From contig DSAK01000028.1 in the NCBI GenBank assembly GCA_011372825.1, positions 1 to 6,255 of the forward strand: DNA of 6,255 bases, written 5' to 3'. Made by a program: the position numbers and the translations under genes. Shown piece after piece: positions 1 to 5,134 of the stretch. The first letter of the stretch is position 1, and each line of letters starts with the position of its first letter. The notes under the pieces are model-generated. The model had not been told where the DNA came from, made no database searches, and saw only the letters and a program-made list of their open reading frames with translations. Origin of the DNA: Campylobacterota bacterium (GTDB lineage Bacteria; Campylobacterota; Campylobacteria; Campylobacterales; Sulfurovaceae).

Positions 1-314
1 ACAAACAAAGCAACAAACAAGCACAACAAAAGTCGTTTTCAAAAACAAATTTTGCCATCATAAGGGATATGGTTTTAGCCAATTTAAAATATCCAAATAA
101 CGCTAAAAGAATGGGTTGGCAGGGGGTTGTAGAAGTGCAATTAGTGGTAAGTCAATCTGGGAAGCTTTTGGAATATAAGATCTATAAATCATCCGGTAAA
201 AGACAACTCGATCAAGCGGCACTTAATGCTGTTAAATCTATAGCAAATAAAAATTTACCCAAACCTCAAACAAAAACAACTCTCATTCTCCCTATAGGGT
301 TTAAGTTGAATTGA
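1..314 (+). CDS. tonB: TonB family protein, C-terminal domain (5' end cut off by window)
   Basis: TonB transmits energy from the inner-membrane ExbB/ExbD complex across the periplasm to outer-membrane TonB-dependent receptors for iron complexes, vitamin B12 and similar ligands. The frame is open from base 3 with no stop, so the first ATG (69) is internal and the true start lies outside the window. The visible 103 residues begin with a Q/K/N-rich stretch, as expected of the periplasmic linker. A typical TonB C-terminal domain follows: KYPNNAKRMGWQG, then VEVQLVVSQSGKLLEYKIYK, then SSGKRQLDQAALNAVK. The YP, the G-QG turn, the SSG and the LD-AAL helix are family hallmarks. The protein ends at TGA (312-314), soon after the last beta strand. 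It lies 232 bp upstream of exbB, which implies a functional link but not necessarily a shared transcript. It could serve a specific receptor rather than be the only TonB of the cell. Confidence 0.9.
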   Translation, partial: KQSNKQAQQKSFSKTNFAIIRDMVLANLKYPNNAKRMGWQGVVEVQLVVSQSGKLLEYKIYKSSGKRQLDQAALNAVKSIANKNLPKPQTKTTLILPIGFKLN

Positions 315-365
315 AATAATTATCGCTGAAAGGGCAACATTGTGTTTCAAAAAACTATGAAATAA

Positions 366-380
366 TGATAAAGATTATTA
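366..380. promoter_or_regulatory. Fur box candidate upstream of the exbB promoter
   Basis: The site reads TGATAAA-G-ATTATTA. It matches 12 of 14 fixed positions of the 7-1-7 Fur consensus TGATAAT-n-ATTATCA. It ends 7 bp before the proposed -35 element at 388. Fur with ferrous iron normally binds such sites and blocks transcription, which fits an energising system for iron uptake. The assignment rests on pattern matching in AT-rich DNA and has no binding data behind it. Confidence 0.55.
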
Positions 381-387
381 AAATTTA

Positions 388-416
388 TTAAGATACAAGT
401 TTTATTATTTTATAAT
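388..416 (+). promoter_or_regulatory. Probable sigma70-type promoter of exbBD
   Basis: The -35 element is TTAAGA (388-393, 4 of 6 consensus bases). A 17-bp spacer follows, then a perfect -10 TATAAT (411-416). Transcription would start near 423, inside the second Fur-like site, and give a leader of about 124 nt before exbB. This arrangement of Fur sites just upstream of -35 and over the start is typical of iron-repressed promoters. A second possible promoter lies nearer the gene at 486-516. Confidence 0.55.
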
Positions 417-417
417 A

Positions 418-432
418 CTACAATGATTATCA
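418..432. promoter_or_regulatory. Second Fur box candidate, over the predicted transcription start
   Basis: The site reads CTACAAT-G-ATTATCA and matches 11 of 14 positions of the 7-1-7 Fur consensus. Its right half is perfect. It begins 1 bp after the TATAAT at 411-416, so bound Fur would cover the predicted start point. Together with 366-380 it brackets the promoter. Confidence 0.5.
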
Positions 433-447
433 ATAGTAGCATGATAA

Positions 448-476
448 CTCTTTAAAGGCTAATTAAGTGCCTTGAG
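448..476 (+). other. Weak hairpin in the exbB leader
   Basis: AAGGC (455-459) pairs with GCCTT (469-473) around a 9-nt loop. CTC (448-450) can add a pair with GAG (474-476) across a bulge. If transcription starts near 423, this stem lies within the leader. There is no run of T after it, so it is a poor terminator. It may only be leader structure or chance. Confidence 0.2.
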
Positions 477-485
477 AATATCGTT

Positions 486-516
486 TTGATAATCACGCTA
501 AAGCAAAATATATAAT
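486..516 (+). promoter_or_regulatory. Alternative exbB promoter with Fur-like half site
   Basis: TTGATA (486-491) and TATAAT (511-516) are good -35 and -10 matches, but the spacer is 19 bp, longer than ideal. TGATAAT (487-493) is a perfect Fur-box left half overlapping the -35; the right half is poor (10 of 14 overall). Transcription would start near 523, leaving about 24 nt before the gene, enough for the ribosome binding site. It is less convincing than 388-416 because of the spacer. Confidence 0.35.
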
Positions 517-534
517 TTATGCTAACTTTACATC

Positions 535-549
535 AAAGGAAGACAATTG
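535..549 (+). promoter_or_regulatory. Ribosome binding site that fixes a TTG start for exbB
   Basis: AAAGGAAG (535-542) lies 4 nt before TTG (547-549). The only nearby ATG (551) is in another frame and meets TAA after one sense codon. The TTG is therefore the most likely start of exbB. Confidence 0.7.
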
Positions 550-981
550 GATGATTTAAAACTGTTAGTTGACTATGGAACATTGGGAATATTGTTTTTT
601 ATGAGCATTTTGGTTGTTGGCTACACAATTGAAAGATTGTTATTTTTTAAAACGATTGATTTTCAAAAATACAAAACAAGAAACCAGATAGAAGAAGCGG
701 CTACAAAAAATCTAACTATACTTTCTCTCATAGGCTCAAATGCTCCTTATGTTGGATTGCTAGGTACGGTGGGTGGCATCATGGTGGTATTTTATGAGAT
801 AGGCTTGAGTGGTGGGGCTATTGATACATCACAAATTATCATAGGGTTAGCTTTGGCTCTTAAGGTTACTGCTACTGGTTTAATAGTTGCAATACCTACA
901 ACCATGATTTATGGCGGTTTTTTGAGAAAAGTTGACATTACAATAGGTGGATGGGAAGATGAAATCACTAAAGAGAGTTGA
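547..981 (+). CDS. exbB: TonB-system energiser ExbB (MotA/TolQ/ExbB family)
   Basis: ExbB is the inner-membrane scaffold of the proton channel that, with ExbD, energises TonB. The 144-residue protein has three predicted membrane helices, near residues 8-28, 63-86 and 97-123. The second carries the family signature APYVGLLGTVGGIM (66-79). The third has KVTATGLIVAIP, in which T108 aligns with the conserved polar threonine of the family (T181 of E. coli ExbB, from memory). It is much shorter than E. coli ExbB (about 244 residues) and matches the compact form common in Campylobacterota. It starts at TTG with a good ribosome binding site. Its last 23 bases overlap exbD, which indicates translational coupling and balanced subunit production. 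The Fur-like sites upstream suggest iron control. TolQ is the main alternative, but the partner reads as ExbD and a TonB is adjacent. Confidence 0.93.
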   Translation: MDDLKLLVDYGTLGILFFMSILVVGYTIERLLFFKTIDFQKYKTRNQIEEAATKNLTILSLIGSNAPYVGLLGTVGGIMVVFYEIGLSGGAIDTSQIIIGLALALKVTATGLIVAIPTTMIYGGFLRKVDITIGGWEDEITKES

Positions 982-1342
982 GGGGATTAATGTTGTTCCA
1001 CTAATTGATGTGATGCTAGTTCTTCTAGCAATTGTTTTAACCATCTCATCTTTTATTGCTCTAGGGAAAATTGAACTTACTCTTCCTAGTGGAACTACAG
1101 AAATGAAGCTTGAACCAAAACCATATGATATTGCCATCAACAATAAAAGTGAGTTTTTCATAAATGGGGAGCAAATAGCAAAAGAGAATATCGCAGCCTA
1201 CCTTGCTAAACTTACAAAAGAAGATATAGTCGCCATAAGAGCTGATAAACTTACCTCCTATGAAGATTTTGTATTTATAGTGGATTTGTTAAAAACCAAT
1301 GGGATAGAAAAAATAGGGATGGTAATTCAAAGTGCAAACTAG
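959..1342 (+). CDS. exbD: TonB-system transport protein ExbD
   Basis: ExbD supplies the proton-carrying aspartate of the ExbB/ExbD motor. The 127-residue protein has a short cytoplasmic tail and one membrane helix (about 13-35). The motif is INVVPLIDVMLVLL, with D17 matching the essential Asp of the family (D25 in E. coli). A periplasmic domain of about 90 residues ends in VAIRADKLTSYEDFVFIVDLLKTNGIEKIGMV, typical for ExbD. I chose ATG 959 because AGGTGG (945-950) sits 8 nt before it and the resulting MKSLKRVEGINV start suits the family. A GTG at 947 would add four residues but has no good ribosome binding site. It overlaps exbB by 23 nt in another frame. No tonB follows. TolR is the alternative, judged unlikely from context. 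Confidence 0.92.
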   Translation: MKSLKRVEGINVVPLIDVMLVLLAIVLTISSFIALGKIELTLPSGTTEMKLEPKPYDIAINNKSEFFINGEQIAKENIAAYLAKLTKEDIVAIRADKLTSYEDFVFIVDLLKTNGIEKIGMVIQSAN

Positions 1343-1373
1343 CAACAAAATGGCCACCCAATCAAAGAAACTC

Positions 1374-1389
1374 TTGTCTTTTGAGACAA
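1374..1389 (+). terminator. Weak terminator-like hairpin after exbD
   Basis: TTGTCT (1374-1379) pairs perfectly with AGACAA (1384-1389) around a 4-nt loop. AT-rich sequence follows, but no clean T run. It lies 32 bp after the exbD stop and is the only candidate terminator in this gap. The six-pair stem has just two G-C pairs, so termination would be inefficient if it occurs. Confidence 0.3.
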
Positions 1390-1482
1390 AATCTCTTTAA
1401 ATCATTCACTATATATATAGGGTAGTATGCACCCCTTGAAACACCAAAGACAATAATCTTATCCTTGCCAAATAATCATTTA

Positions 1483-1511
1483 TTGTTTTCACCACTATCC
1501 TATGATACAAT
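1483..1511 (+). promoter_or_regulatory. Probable promoter of the PDC-like membrane protein gene
   Basis: TTGTTT (1483-1488), a 17-bp spacer and TACAAT (1506-1511, 5 of 6 consensus) give a reasonable sigma70-type promoter. Transcription would start near 1518. AAGGA (1528-1532) follows, 7 nt before the ATG at 1540, so the leader is short. No operator-like repeat is evident. The rest of the gap (1390-1482) holds only a short AT palindrome, CTATATATATAG, and nothing else I can name. Confidence 0.5.
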
Positions 1512-1539
1512 TAGCGAATAACAGCACAAGGATTACAAT

Positions 1540-2406
1540 ATGAAAGAGGTTATAAATCTATATAAAAAACATAAAAATGCAGTTGATGATTTTATCGTTA
1601 CACTTATCAAGTCTCTACCTCAAGATTACATAAAAAATGCCGATACGATTCTATATGAAAATCCCTATATACAACTTATGTATGCAGTTAATGATAGTTA
1701 TGTACAAATCTCACCAACAATTTGCAAGAAAAAACAAGAAAGAGACAGGCAATGGAGTCAAAAAAGCCACTACTTCTCCAAAGTGACACTTGATGAAAAA
1801 GGCTTTTATGTCTCCAATCCCTACATCCATTACCGCACTGGCAAAGCTAGTGTATCGGTAGTTCACAAACTCAATGATATATTTTATGTTTTTGACCTCA
1901 ATCTGATTGGACTCCTTGAGGAGCTAAAACTCATAGAATACAACAATGTCTATGACAGAGTCAAACGGGGAATCTATTTTTTGGGTGCACTATTTTTAGC
2001 AATTGTTGCTGTAGCTCTTATCTTGTACGGAGGTTATATATTTGCTAAATTGATTTTCGTTAGTGATAGCATAGATTTACTCCATGGGGTTTTTCAATCA
2101 ATCATTGCTATAACCCTTGGGATTGCTATTTATGACCTCTCTAATCAGATTTTTGAGCATGAGGTTCTTTTCCGCTCTTTTCACACCGAAGAGGATCGAC
2201 AGTATAAGATATTGGGCAAATTTCTTGTCTCAATTATCATCGCTCTATCTATAGAAACTCTCATGGTTGTCTTCAAAGTCGCTCTAAATGACCATACTCA
2301 AATGCTCTCAGCATTTTGGTTGCTACTTGGGACAACTCTTATGTTTGTGGGATTGGGATATTTTTACAAGATTATCAAAACAAGTAATTGCAAAGAGGAA
2401 GATTAG
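1540..2406 (+). CDS. PDC/Cache-like sensor domain protein with four C-terminal membrane helices
   Basis: I do not recognise a named gene. The N-terminal half (about residues 10-130) resembles PDC/Cache sensor domains, which bind small ligands. It contains YVQISPTI, then ERDRQWSQKSHYF like the DRS-R-YF motif of that fold, YVSNPYIHYRTG like the dPYi-tg motif, and DIFYVFDLNLIGLLEEL like the final strand and helix. Four hydrophobic helices follow, near 144-168, 182-201, 225-246 and 255-278, and the protein ends in a short charged tail. There is no signal peptide and no helix before the sensor domain. With DRVKRG just before helix 1, the sensor should face the cytoplasm. No kinase, methyl-accepting, GGDEF or HD output domain is present. 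Related Campylobacterota proteins may carry loose names such as PDC sensor protein or glycosylation-pathway protein; this is from memory. The start is set by AAGGA 7 nt upstream. It stands alone between exbD and a convergent operon. Confidence 0.75.
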   Translation: MKEVINLYKKHKNAVDDFIVTLIKSLPQDYIKNADTILYENPYIQLMYAVNDSYVQISPTICKKKQERDRQWSQKSHYFSKVTLDEKGFYVSNPYIHYRTGKASVSVVHKLNDIFYVFDLNLIGLLEELKLIEYNNVYDRVKRGIYFLGALFLAIVAVALILYGGYIFAKLIFVSDSIDLLHGVFQSIIAITLGIAIYDLSNQIFEHEVLFRSFHTEEDRQYKILGKFLVSIIIALSIETLMVVFKVALNDHTQMLSAFWLLLGTTLMFVGLGYFYKIIKTSNCKEED

Positions 2407-2428
2407 TCAAGAGGTATATCTCTTGACT
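2405..2428. terminator. Perfect hairpin between convergent genes
   Basis: AGTCAAGAG (2405-2413) and CTCTTGACT (2420-2428) form a perfect 9-bp stem around a 6-nt loop. The stop codon of the upstream gene overlaps the left arm (2404-2406). It lies between the + strand gene and the end of tsf on the - strand, so it could end transcription from both sides. Neither flank has a strong T run, which makes termination efficiency uncertain. Confidence 0.5.
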
Positions 2429-2452
2429 TATAATTGGGTAAGAGGTAGGTAG

Positions 2453-3511
2453 TTATGCCATTTGTTTGGCAACTTCAGCAGCAAAATCTTCTTCTTCTAC
2501 CTCGATACCTTCACCAACTTCAAGACGGATAAACTCTACAATAGTTGCAGTTCCACCACATGCTTTAGCTTTTTCTTCAATATATTGAGCAACTGTTTTT
2601 GAATCATCCATAACAAACTTCTGATCTAGCAAGCACTGCTCTTGATCTAGACTAGTGTTATCAGAGATAAATCTAGCAATTTGACCAGGGAGAATTTTGT
2701 CCCAAATTTTCTCTGGTTTTCCATCTGCTTTTAACTTCTCTTTGAGCTCTTTTTCAGCATTTGCCAAAACTTCATCAGTGAGTTGTGCCATAGAGACATA
2801 TTTGGGGATATTCAAGAGTGGCTTACCTAATCTAACACGCTCTTCATTCTCTTTTTCTATTTTGGCAATTCTACCAGCAGTCTCATCTGCGATATATTGG
2901 GCATCAAAATCTTTATAACTAAGTGTCGTTGGCTTCATAGCTGCAGCGTGCATAGCAACATCTCTAATGACGCTAGTCATTGCTTCAGCAGTTTTGGCGC
3001 TATCACATTTAGCAGTTATGATAACACCTACTTGACCATTTGCATGAACATATCCATTAATAGCAGTTGTATCATCACCCTCAAGCAATCCCGATCTTCT
3101 AACAACAAGATTTTCACCAATAGTTGCAATCTGAAGTGAGAGATACTCACTAAATGCTACACCATTGATAGTTGAAGCGTTGATTGCATCAGCATCTTTG
3201 AGATTATTTGCAAATGCGTGGTTTACGATTTCATTGACACTGTTTTTAAACTTTTCATTTTGAGCAACAAAATCAGTTTGTGAGTTCACTTCGACAATAA
3301 CTGCTTTTTTACCCTCTACTTTGATGCCGATAAGGCCCTCTGCTGCTACTTTGTTAGCTTTTTTTGCAGCTGCTCCTAGCCCTTTGTCTCTTAGCCATTG
3401 CACTGCCTTATCCATATCACCATTAGACTCAGTGAGAGCTTTTTTACAATCCATCATGCCAGCATCGGTCATTTCTCTTAATTTTTTGATATCGCTTGGT
3501 CCAAAACTCAT
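2453..3511 (-). CDS. tsf: Elongation factor Ts
   Basis: EF-Ts is the cytoplasmic guanine-nucleotide exchange factor that regenerates EF-Tu-GTP during translation. The N-terminal UBA-like domain carries the signature LREMTDAGMMDCKKAL (11-26). The core has VEVNSQTDFVAQNEKF (73-88), in which D80 and F81 are the residues that displace the Mg-nucleotide site of EF-Tu. The C-terminal end has GFIRxEVGEG-like EFIRLEVGEGIE and DFAAEVAKQ. At 352 residues it is about 70 longer than the E. coli protein. Much of the extra length is a charged segment near 212-262, a form usual in Campylobacter relatives. The start ATG lies 3 nt after the rpsB stop. A strong GAGGAGG site inside the rpsB end, 8 nt upstream of the ATG, confirms it. 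It is very probably cotranscribed with rpsB. Confidence 0.98.
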   Translation of the reverse strand: MSFGPSDIKKLREMTDAGMMDCKKALTESNGDMDKAVQWLRDKGLGAAAKKANKVAAEGLIGIKVEGKKAVIVEVNSQTDFVAQNEKFKNSVNEIVNHAFANNLKDADAINASTINGVAFSEYLSLQIATIGENLVVRRSGLLEGDDTTAINGYVHANGQVGVIITAKCDSAKTAEAMTSVIRDVAMHAAAMKPTTLSYKDFDAQYIADETAGRIAKIEKENEERVRLGKPLLNIPKYVSMAQLTDEVLANAEKELKEKLKADGKPEKIWDKILPGQIARFISDNTSLDQEQCLLDQKFVMDDSKTVAQYIEEKAKACGGTATIVEFIRLEVGEGIEVEEEDFAAEVAKQMA

Positions 3512-3514
3512 AGA

Positions 3515-4309
3515 TTATGCCTCCTCTTTTACAGGTTCTTCAGTTGCCTCTTGAGATGCCTCATGGAGCAATTGTTCTACCTCGTCTTGATCTACTAAAT
3601 CACCTTGTGCAACTTCACCTTTATTTTCGGCTAAAATTGCTTTTCCTTCATTGATAGCTTCAGCCATTTCATTACAAAAAAGCTCAATTGATCGAATCGC
3701 ATCATCATTACCAGGGATTGGATAATCGATAACATCAGGGTCACAATTCGTATCAAGTGGAGCAACGACTTTCATCCCCAATCTTCTTGCCTCTTTAACT
3801 GCAATATGCTCTTTGACTGTATCAATTACAAAAATCATATCAGGAAGTTTTTCCATATGTCTAAAACCTGCAAGATAAGAGTTAAGTTTCTCTTTTGTTC
3901 TAAGGAGCATTAACGCCTCTTTTTTTGTCAAAAGATCAATCTGGCCATTCTCTTCCATTTGCTCGATAACTTCAAGTTTTCTAATCGATTTTTTTATAGT
4001 TGGATAGTTTGTTAGCATACCACCTAACCATCTTGTAGAGACATATGGCATACCACATTTTTGAGCAGCTTTCTCGATAGCGCCACGCGCTTGTTTTTTT
4101 GTACCAACAAATAGCATTGTTTGACCCTCAGCTGCGGCATCTCTGACAACACTGTAAGTATATTTGAAATATCTCAATGTTTTTTGCAAATCTATAATAT
4201 AGATATTTTTTCTCTCACCAAAAATAAATTTTTTCATTTTTGGATTCCATCTTCTTGTTTGATGCCCAAAGTGTACACCACACTCAAGCAAATCTTTCAT
4301 TGTTACCAT
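3515..4309 (-). CDS. rpsB: 30S ribosomal protein uS2
   Basis: uS2 is a late-assembling protein of the small ribosomal subunit, bound near the head-body junction next to S1. The 264-residue protein shows the family pattern throughout: MKDLLECGVHFGHQTRRWNPKM (4-25), IYIIDLQKT (36-44), LFVGTKKQA (66-74), RWLGGMLTNY (93-102), PDMIFVIDT (155-163) and PLDTNCDPDVIDYPIPGNDDAIRSI (184-208). The C-terminal 40 residues are acidic, a common variable tail. AAGGAG (4315-4320 on this strand) lies 5 nt before the ATG and supports the start. tsf follows after 3 nt, the widespread rpsB-tsf order. The short upstream leader contains a small hairpin, but I cannot show the S2 autoregulation known from E. coli. Confidence 0.98.
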   Translation of the reverse strand: MVTMKDLLECGVHFGHQTRRWNPKMKKFIFGERKNIYIIDLQKTLRYFKYTYSVVRDAAAEGQTMLFVGTKKQARGAIEKAAQKCGMPYVSTRWLGGMLTNYPTIKKSIRKLEVIEQMEENGQIDLLTKKEALMLLRTKEKLNSYLAGFRHMEKLPDMIFVIDTVKEHIAVKEARRLGMKVVAPLDTNCDPDVIDYPIPGNDDAIRSIELFCNEMAEAINEGKAILAENKGEVAQGDLVDQDEVEQLLHEASQEATEEPVKEEA

Positions 4310-4336
4310 TTTTTCTCCTTGGTTATAAATTGTTTT

Positions 4337-4348
4337 ACGCTTTTGCGT
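4337..4348 (-). other. Small hairpin in the rpsB leader
   Basis: ACGC and GCGT arms flank a 4-base loop (4345-4348 and 4337-4340 on the - strand reading). It lies 28 nt upstream of the rpsB start codon and within the predicted leader. The four-pair stem is GC-rich for this genome. It could form part of an S2-binding site, but it is much smaller than the enterobacterial rpsB leader, so the role is a guess. Confidence 0.2.
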
Positions 4349-4365
4349 CTATTTGGTTTGTGTCC

Positions 4366-4393
4366 TCTATAGCCCTTAACGCACAATGCGCAA
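4366..4393 (-). promoter_or_regulatory. Probable rpsB-tsf promoter
   Basis: Read on the - strand, TTGCGC (4393-4388), a 16-bp spacer and TATAGA (4371-4366, 4 of 6) form a plausible promoter. Transcription would start near 4359, about 50 nt before rpsB. The -35 matches only three consensus bases, so exact placement is uncertain. A promoter is expected here because the upstream gene ends in a hairpin at 4465-4482. Confidence 0.4.
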
Positions 4394-4464
4394 CCATGCA
4401 AGGAATAGCTATATGAGTATTTCCATAAAATGGAGGTAGTATTGTATCGCATTAATCTTAAATA

Positions 4465-4482
4465 CCCCCTGAAGATAGGGGG
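4465..4482 (-). terminator. Terminator-like hairpin after the DsrE-family gene
   Basis: CCCCCT (4465-4470) and AGGGGG (4477-4482) pair perfectly around a 6-nt loop. On the - strand the stem is followed by TATTTAAGATTAA, which is AT-rich but not a pure T run. It begins 11 nt after the stop codon of the secreted DsrE-family gene. The five consecutive G-C pairs stand out in this AT-rich context. It probably insulates rpsB-tsf from read-through. Confidence 0.6.
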
Positions 4483-4493
4483 AAGGAGGGTAA

Positions 4494-4913
4494 TTAGTAG
4501 CTCAATATCTTGGTATCTTTATCGAGGATACTATCAGCAACAAGCGATGGAGATGCTACTTTTATCCCATCTGTCAAATCCTCTTTTGTTTTTTGATTGT
4601 TTGGAAGATACGGAGGGCAAACTTCGACATTGCCGCCACCTTTTATAAGCTTGTCTAGCAACATTTGAGGTGATTTATCATTTGGCTTCATGAGTACCTC
4701 TTTGCCACCTTTTATTGCCAAATCACCTGCTTTTCCACAAAGTAACATGCTCACATTTGCATCTTTTGATTGAGCTTCATTTGCTAAAACAAGTGACATA
4801 AATTGTGTCAACGAATCTTCACTAGTAAGCACTACAAGTAGCTTTTTCTCATCAGCTAATGCTGGGATAACTATAAGACTAGCTAGCAATATTTTAGTAA
4901 TGATTTTTTTCAT
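4494..4913 (-). CDS. Secreted DsrE-family protein
   Basis: The 139-residue protein begins with a clear signal peptide, MKKIITKILLASLIVIPALA, with probable cleavage before D21. It should act in the periplasm. The mature part fits the DsrE/DsrF-like fold: LLVVLTSEDSLTQ at strand 1, helix ALANEAQ-like (42-49), ANVSMLLCGKAGDLA (52-66), then NVEVCPPYLPN (95-105) and DGIKVASPSLVADSIL (115-130). Cytoplasmic family members pass sulfur through a cysteine. Here C59 and C99 are candidates for such a site or for a disulfide, which I cannot decide. Related periplasmic DsrE proteins are frequent in sulfur-metabolising Campylobacterota, as far as I recall. I chose the ATG at 4913, not one 14 codons upstream, because it begins the signal peptide and has AAGGGTG 5 nt before it. 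It has its own terminator-like hairpin and a palindrome upstream, so it may be a single-gene unit. Confidence 0.82.
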   Translation of the reverse strand: MKKIITKILLASLIVIPALADEKKLLVVLTSEDSLTQFMSLVLANEAQSKDANVSMLLCGKAGDLAIKGGKEVLMKPNDKSPQMLLDKLIKGGGNVEVCPPYLPNNQKTKEDLTDGIKVASPSLVADSILDKDTKILSY

Positions 4914-4928
4914 GTTACACCCTTTTAT

Positions 4929-4955
4929 TTTATAATATGTTTTTGATAAATACAA
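4929..4955 (-). promoter_or_regulatory. Probable promoter of the DsrE-family gene
   Basis: On the - strand TATAAA (4934-4929) or the overlapping TATTAT (4937-4932) can serve as -10. TTGTAT (4955-4950) lies 15 bp upstream of the former, a short spacer. The -35 region is weak, as often in Campylobacterota promoters. The inverted repeat at 4945-4967 overlies this -35 region. Confidence 0.35.
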
Positions 4956-4967
4956 ACTCTATTTATC
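4945..4967. promoter_or_regulatory. Perfect 8+8 inverted repeat, operator candidate
   Basis: GATAAATA (4945-4952) and TATTTATC (4960-4967) are perfect inverted copies separated by 7 bp. The centre lies about 43 bp upstream of the DsrE-family start codon, over its probable -35 region. Such symmetry and position suggest a site for a dimeric regulator. It does not fit the Fur 7-1-7 pattern. The arms are AT-rich, so chance cannot be excluded. Confidence 0.4.
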
Positions 4968-4983
4968 GTCATATACTATACAC

Positions 4984-5134
4984 AAAAAAAGATTAATTTT
5001 GCAACCATTTTAGCTCTTAGGATACATTTTCTCTTTTTGGATTGTCTCTATTTTTCCCATAGTTTCGCATCAAAAGCAACACAAGAAGGCTCTAATTCCC
5101 CCTGCTCGTAAACTTTTCATCACATTGCTTCTTA
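4984..5134 (-). ncRNA. Speculative small transcript or decayed repeat
   Basis: On the - strand TTGAGT (5170-5165), an 18-bp spacer and TATTAT (5146-5141) could start a transcript near 5134. A run of seven T (4990-4984) lies about 150 nt further on. The segment is less AT-rich than its flanks. AAGCAA (5130-5125) could pair with TTGCTT (5079-5074). I see no GC-rich stem directly before the T run, so the end is unproven. Two reading frames stay open through most of it, each with one stop: MTSKKQCDEKFTSRGN then MRNYGKNRDNPKRENVS in one, MKSLRAGGIRAFLCCF then METMGK-like MGKIETIQKEKMYPKS in the other. I recognise no known RNA family. Confidence 0.15.

Noticed and set aside
947..958. GTG start for exbD at 947
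   Set aside because: No good ribosome binding site at the right distance; ATG 959 has AGGTGG 8 nt upstream and gives the usual ExbD N terminus.
880..1161. 93-codon - strand frame across the exbB-exbD junction
   Set aside because: It lies antisense to two well-recognised genes, has no ribosome binding site or family features, and is best seen as a shadow.
1408..1425. AT palindrome CTATATATATAG region as an operator
   Set aside because: Alternating AT sequence gives such palindromes by chance, and it lies about 70 bp upstream of the promoter with no second copy.
2697..3139. Two + strand frames inside tsf
   Set aside because: Both are antisense to a clear EF-Ts gene and look like nothing known.
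4121..4372. + strand frame antisense to rpsB and its leader
   Set aside because: Covers a highly conserved ribosomal protein gene; hydrophobic content comes from the reverse reading.
4430..4648. + strand 72-codon frame antisense to the DsrE-family gene
   Set aside because: It overlaps a gene with a signal peptide and recognised fold and has no independent support.
4914..4955. Upstream start adding 14 residues to the DsrE-family protein
   Set aside because: It would bury the signal peptide; the internal ATG at 4913 has a good ribosome binding site.
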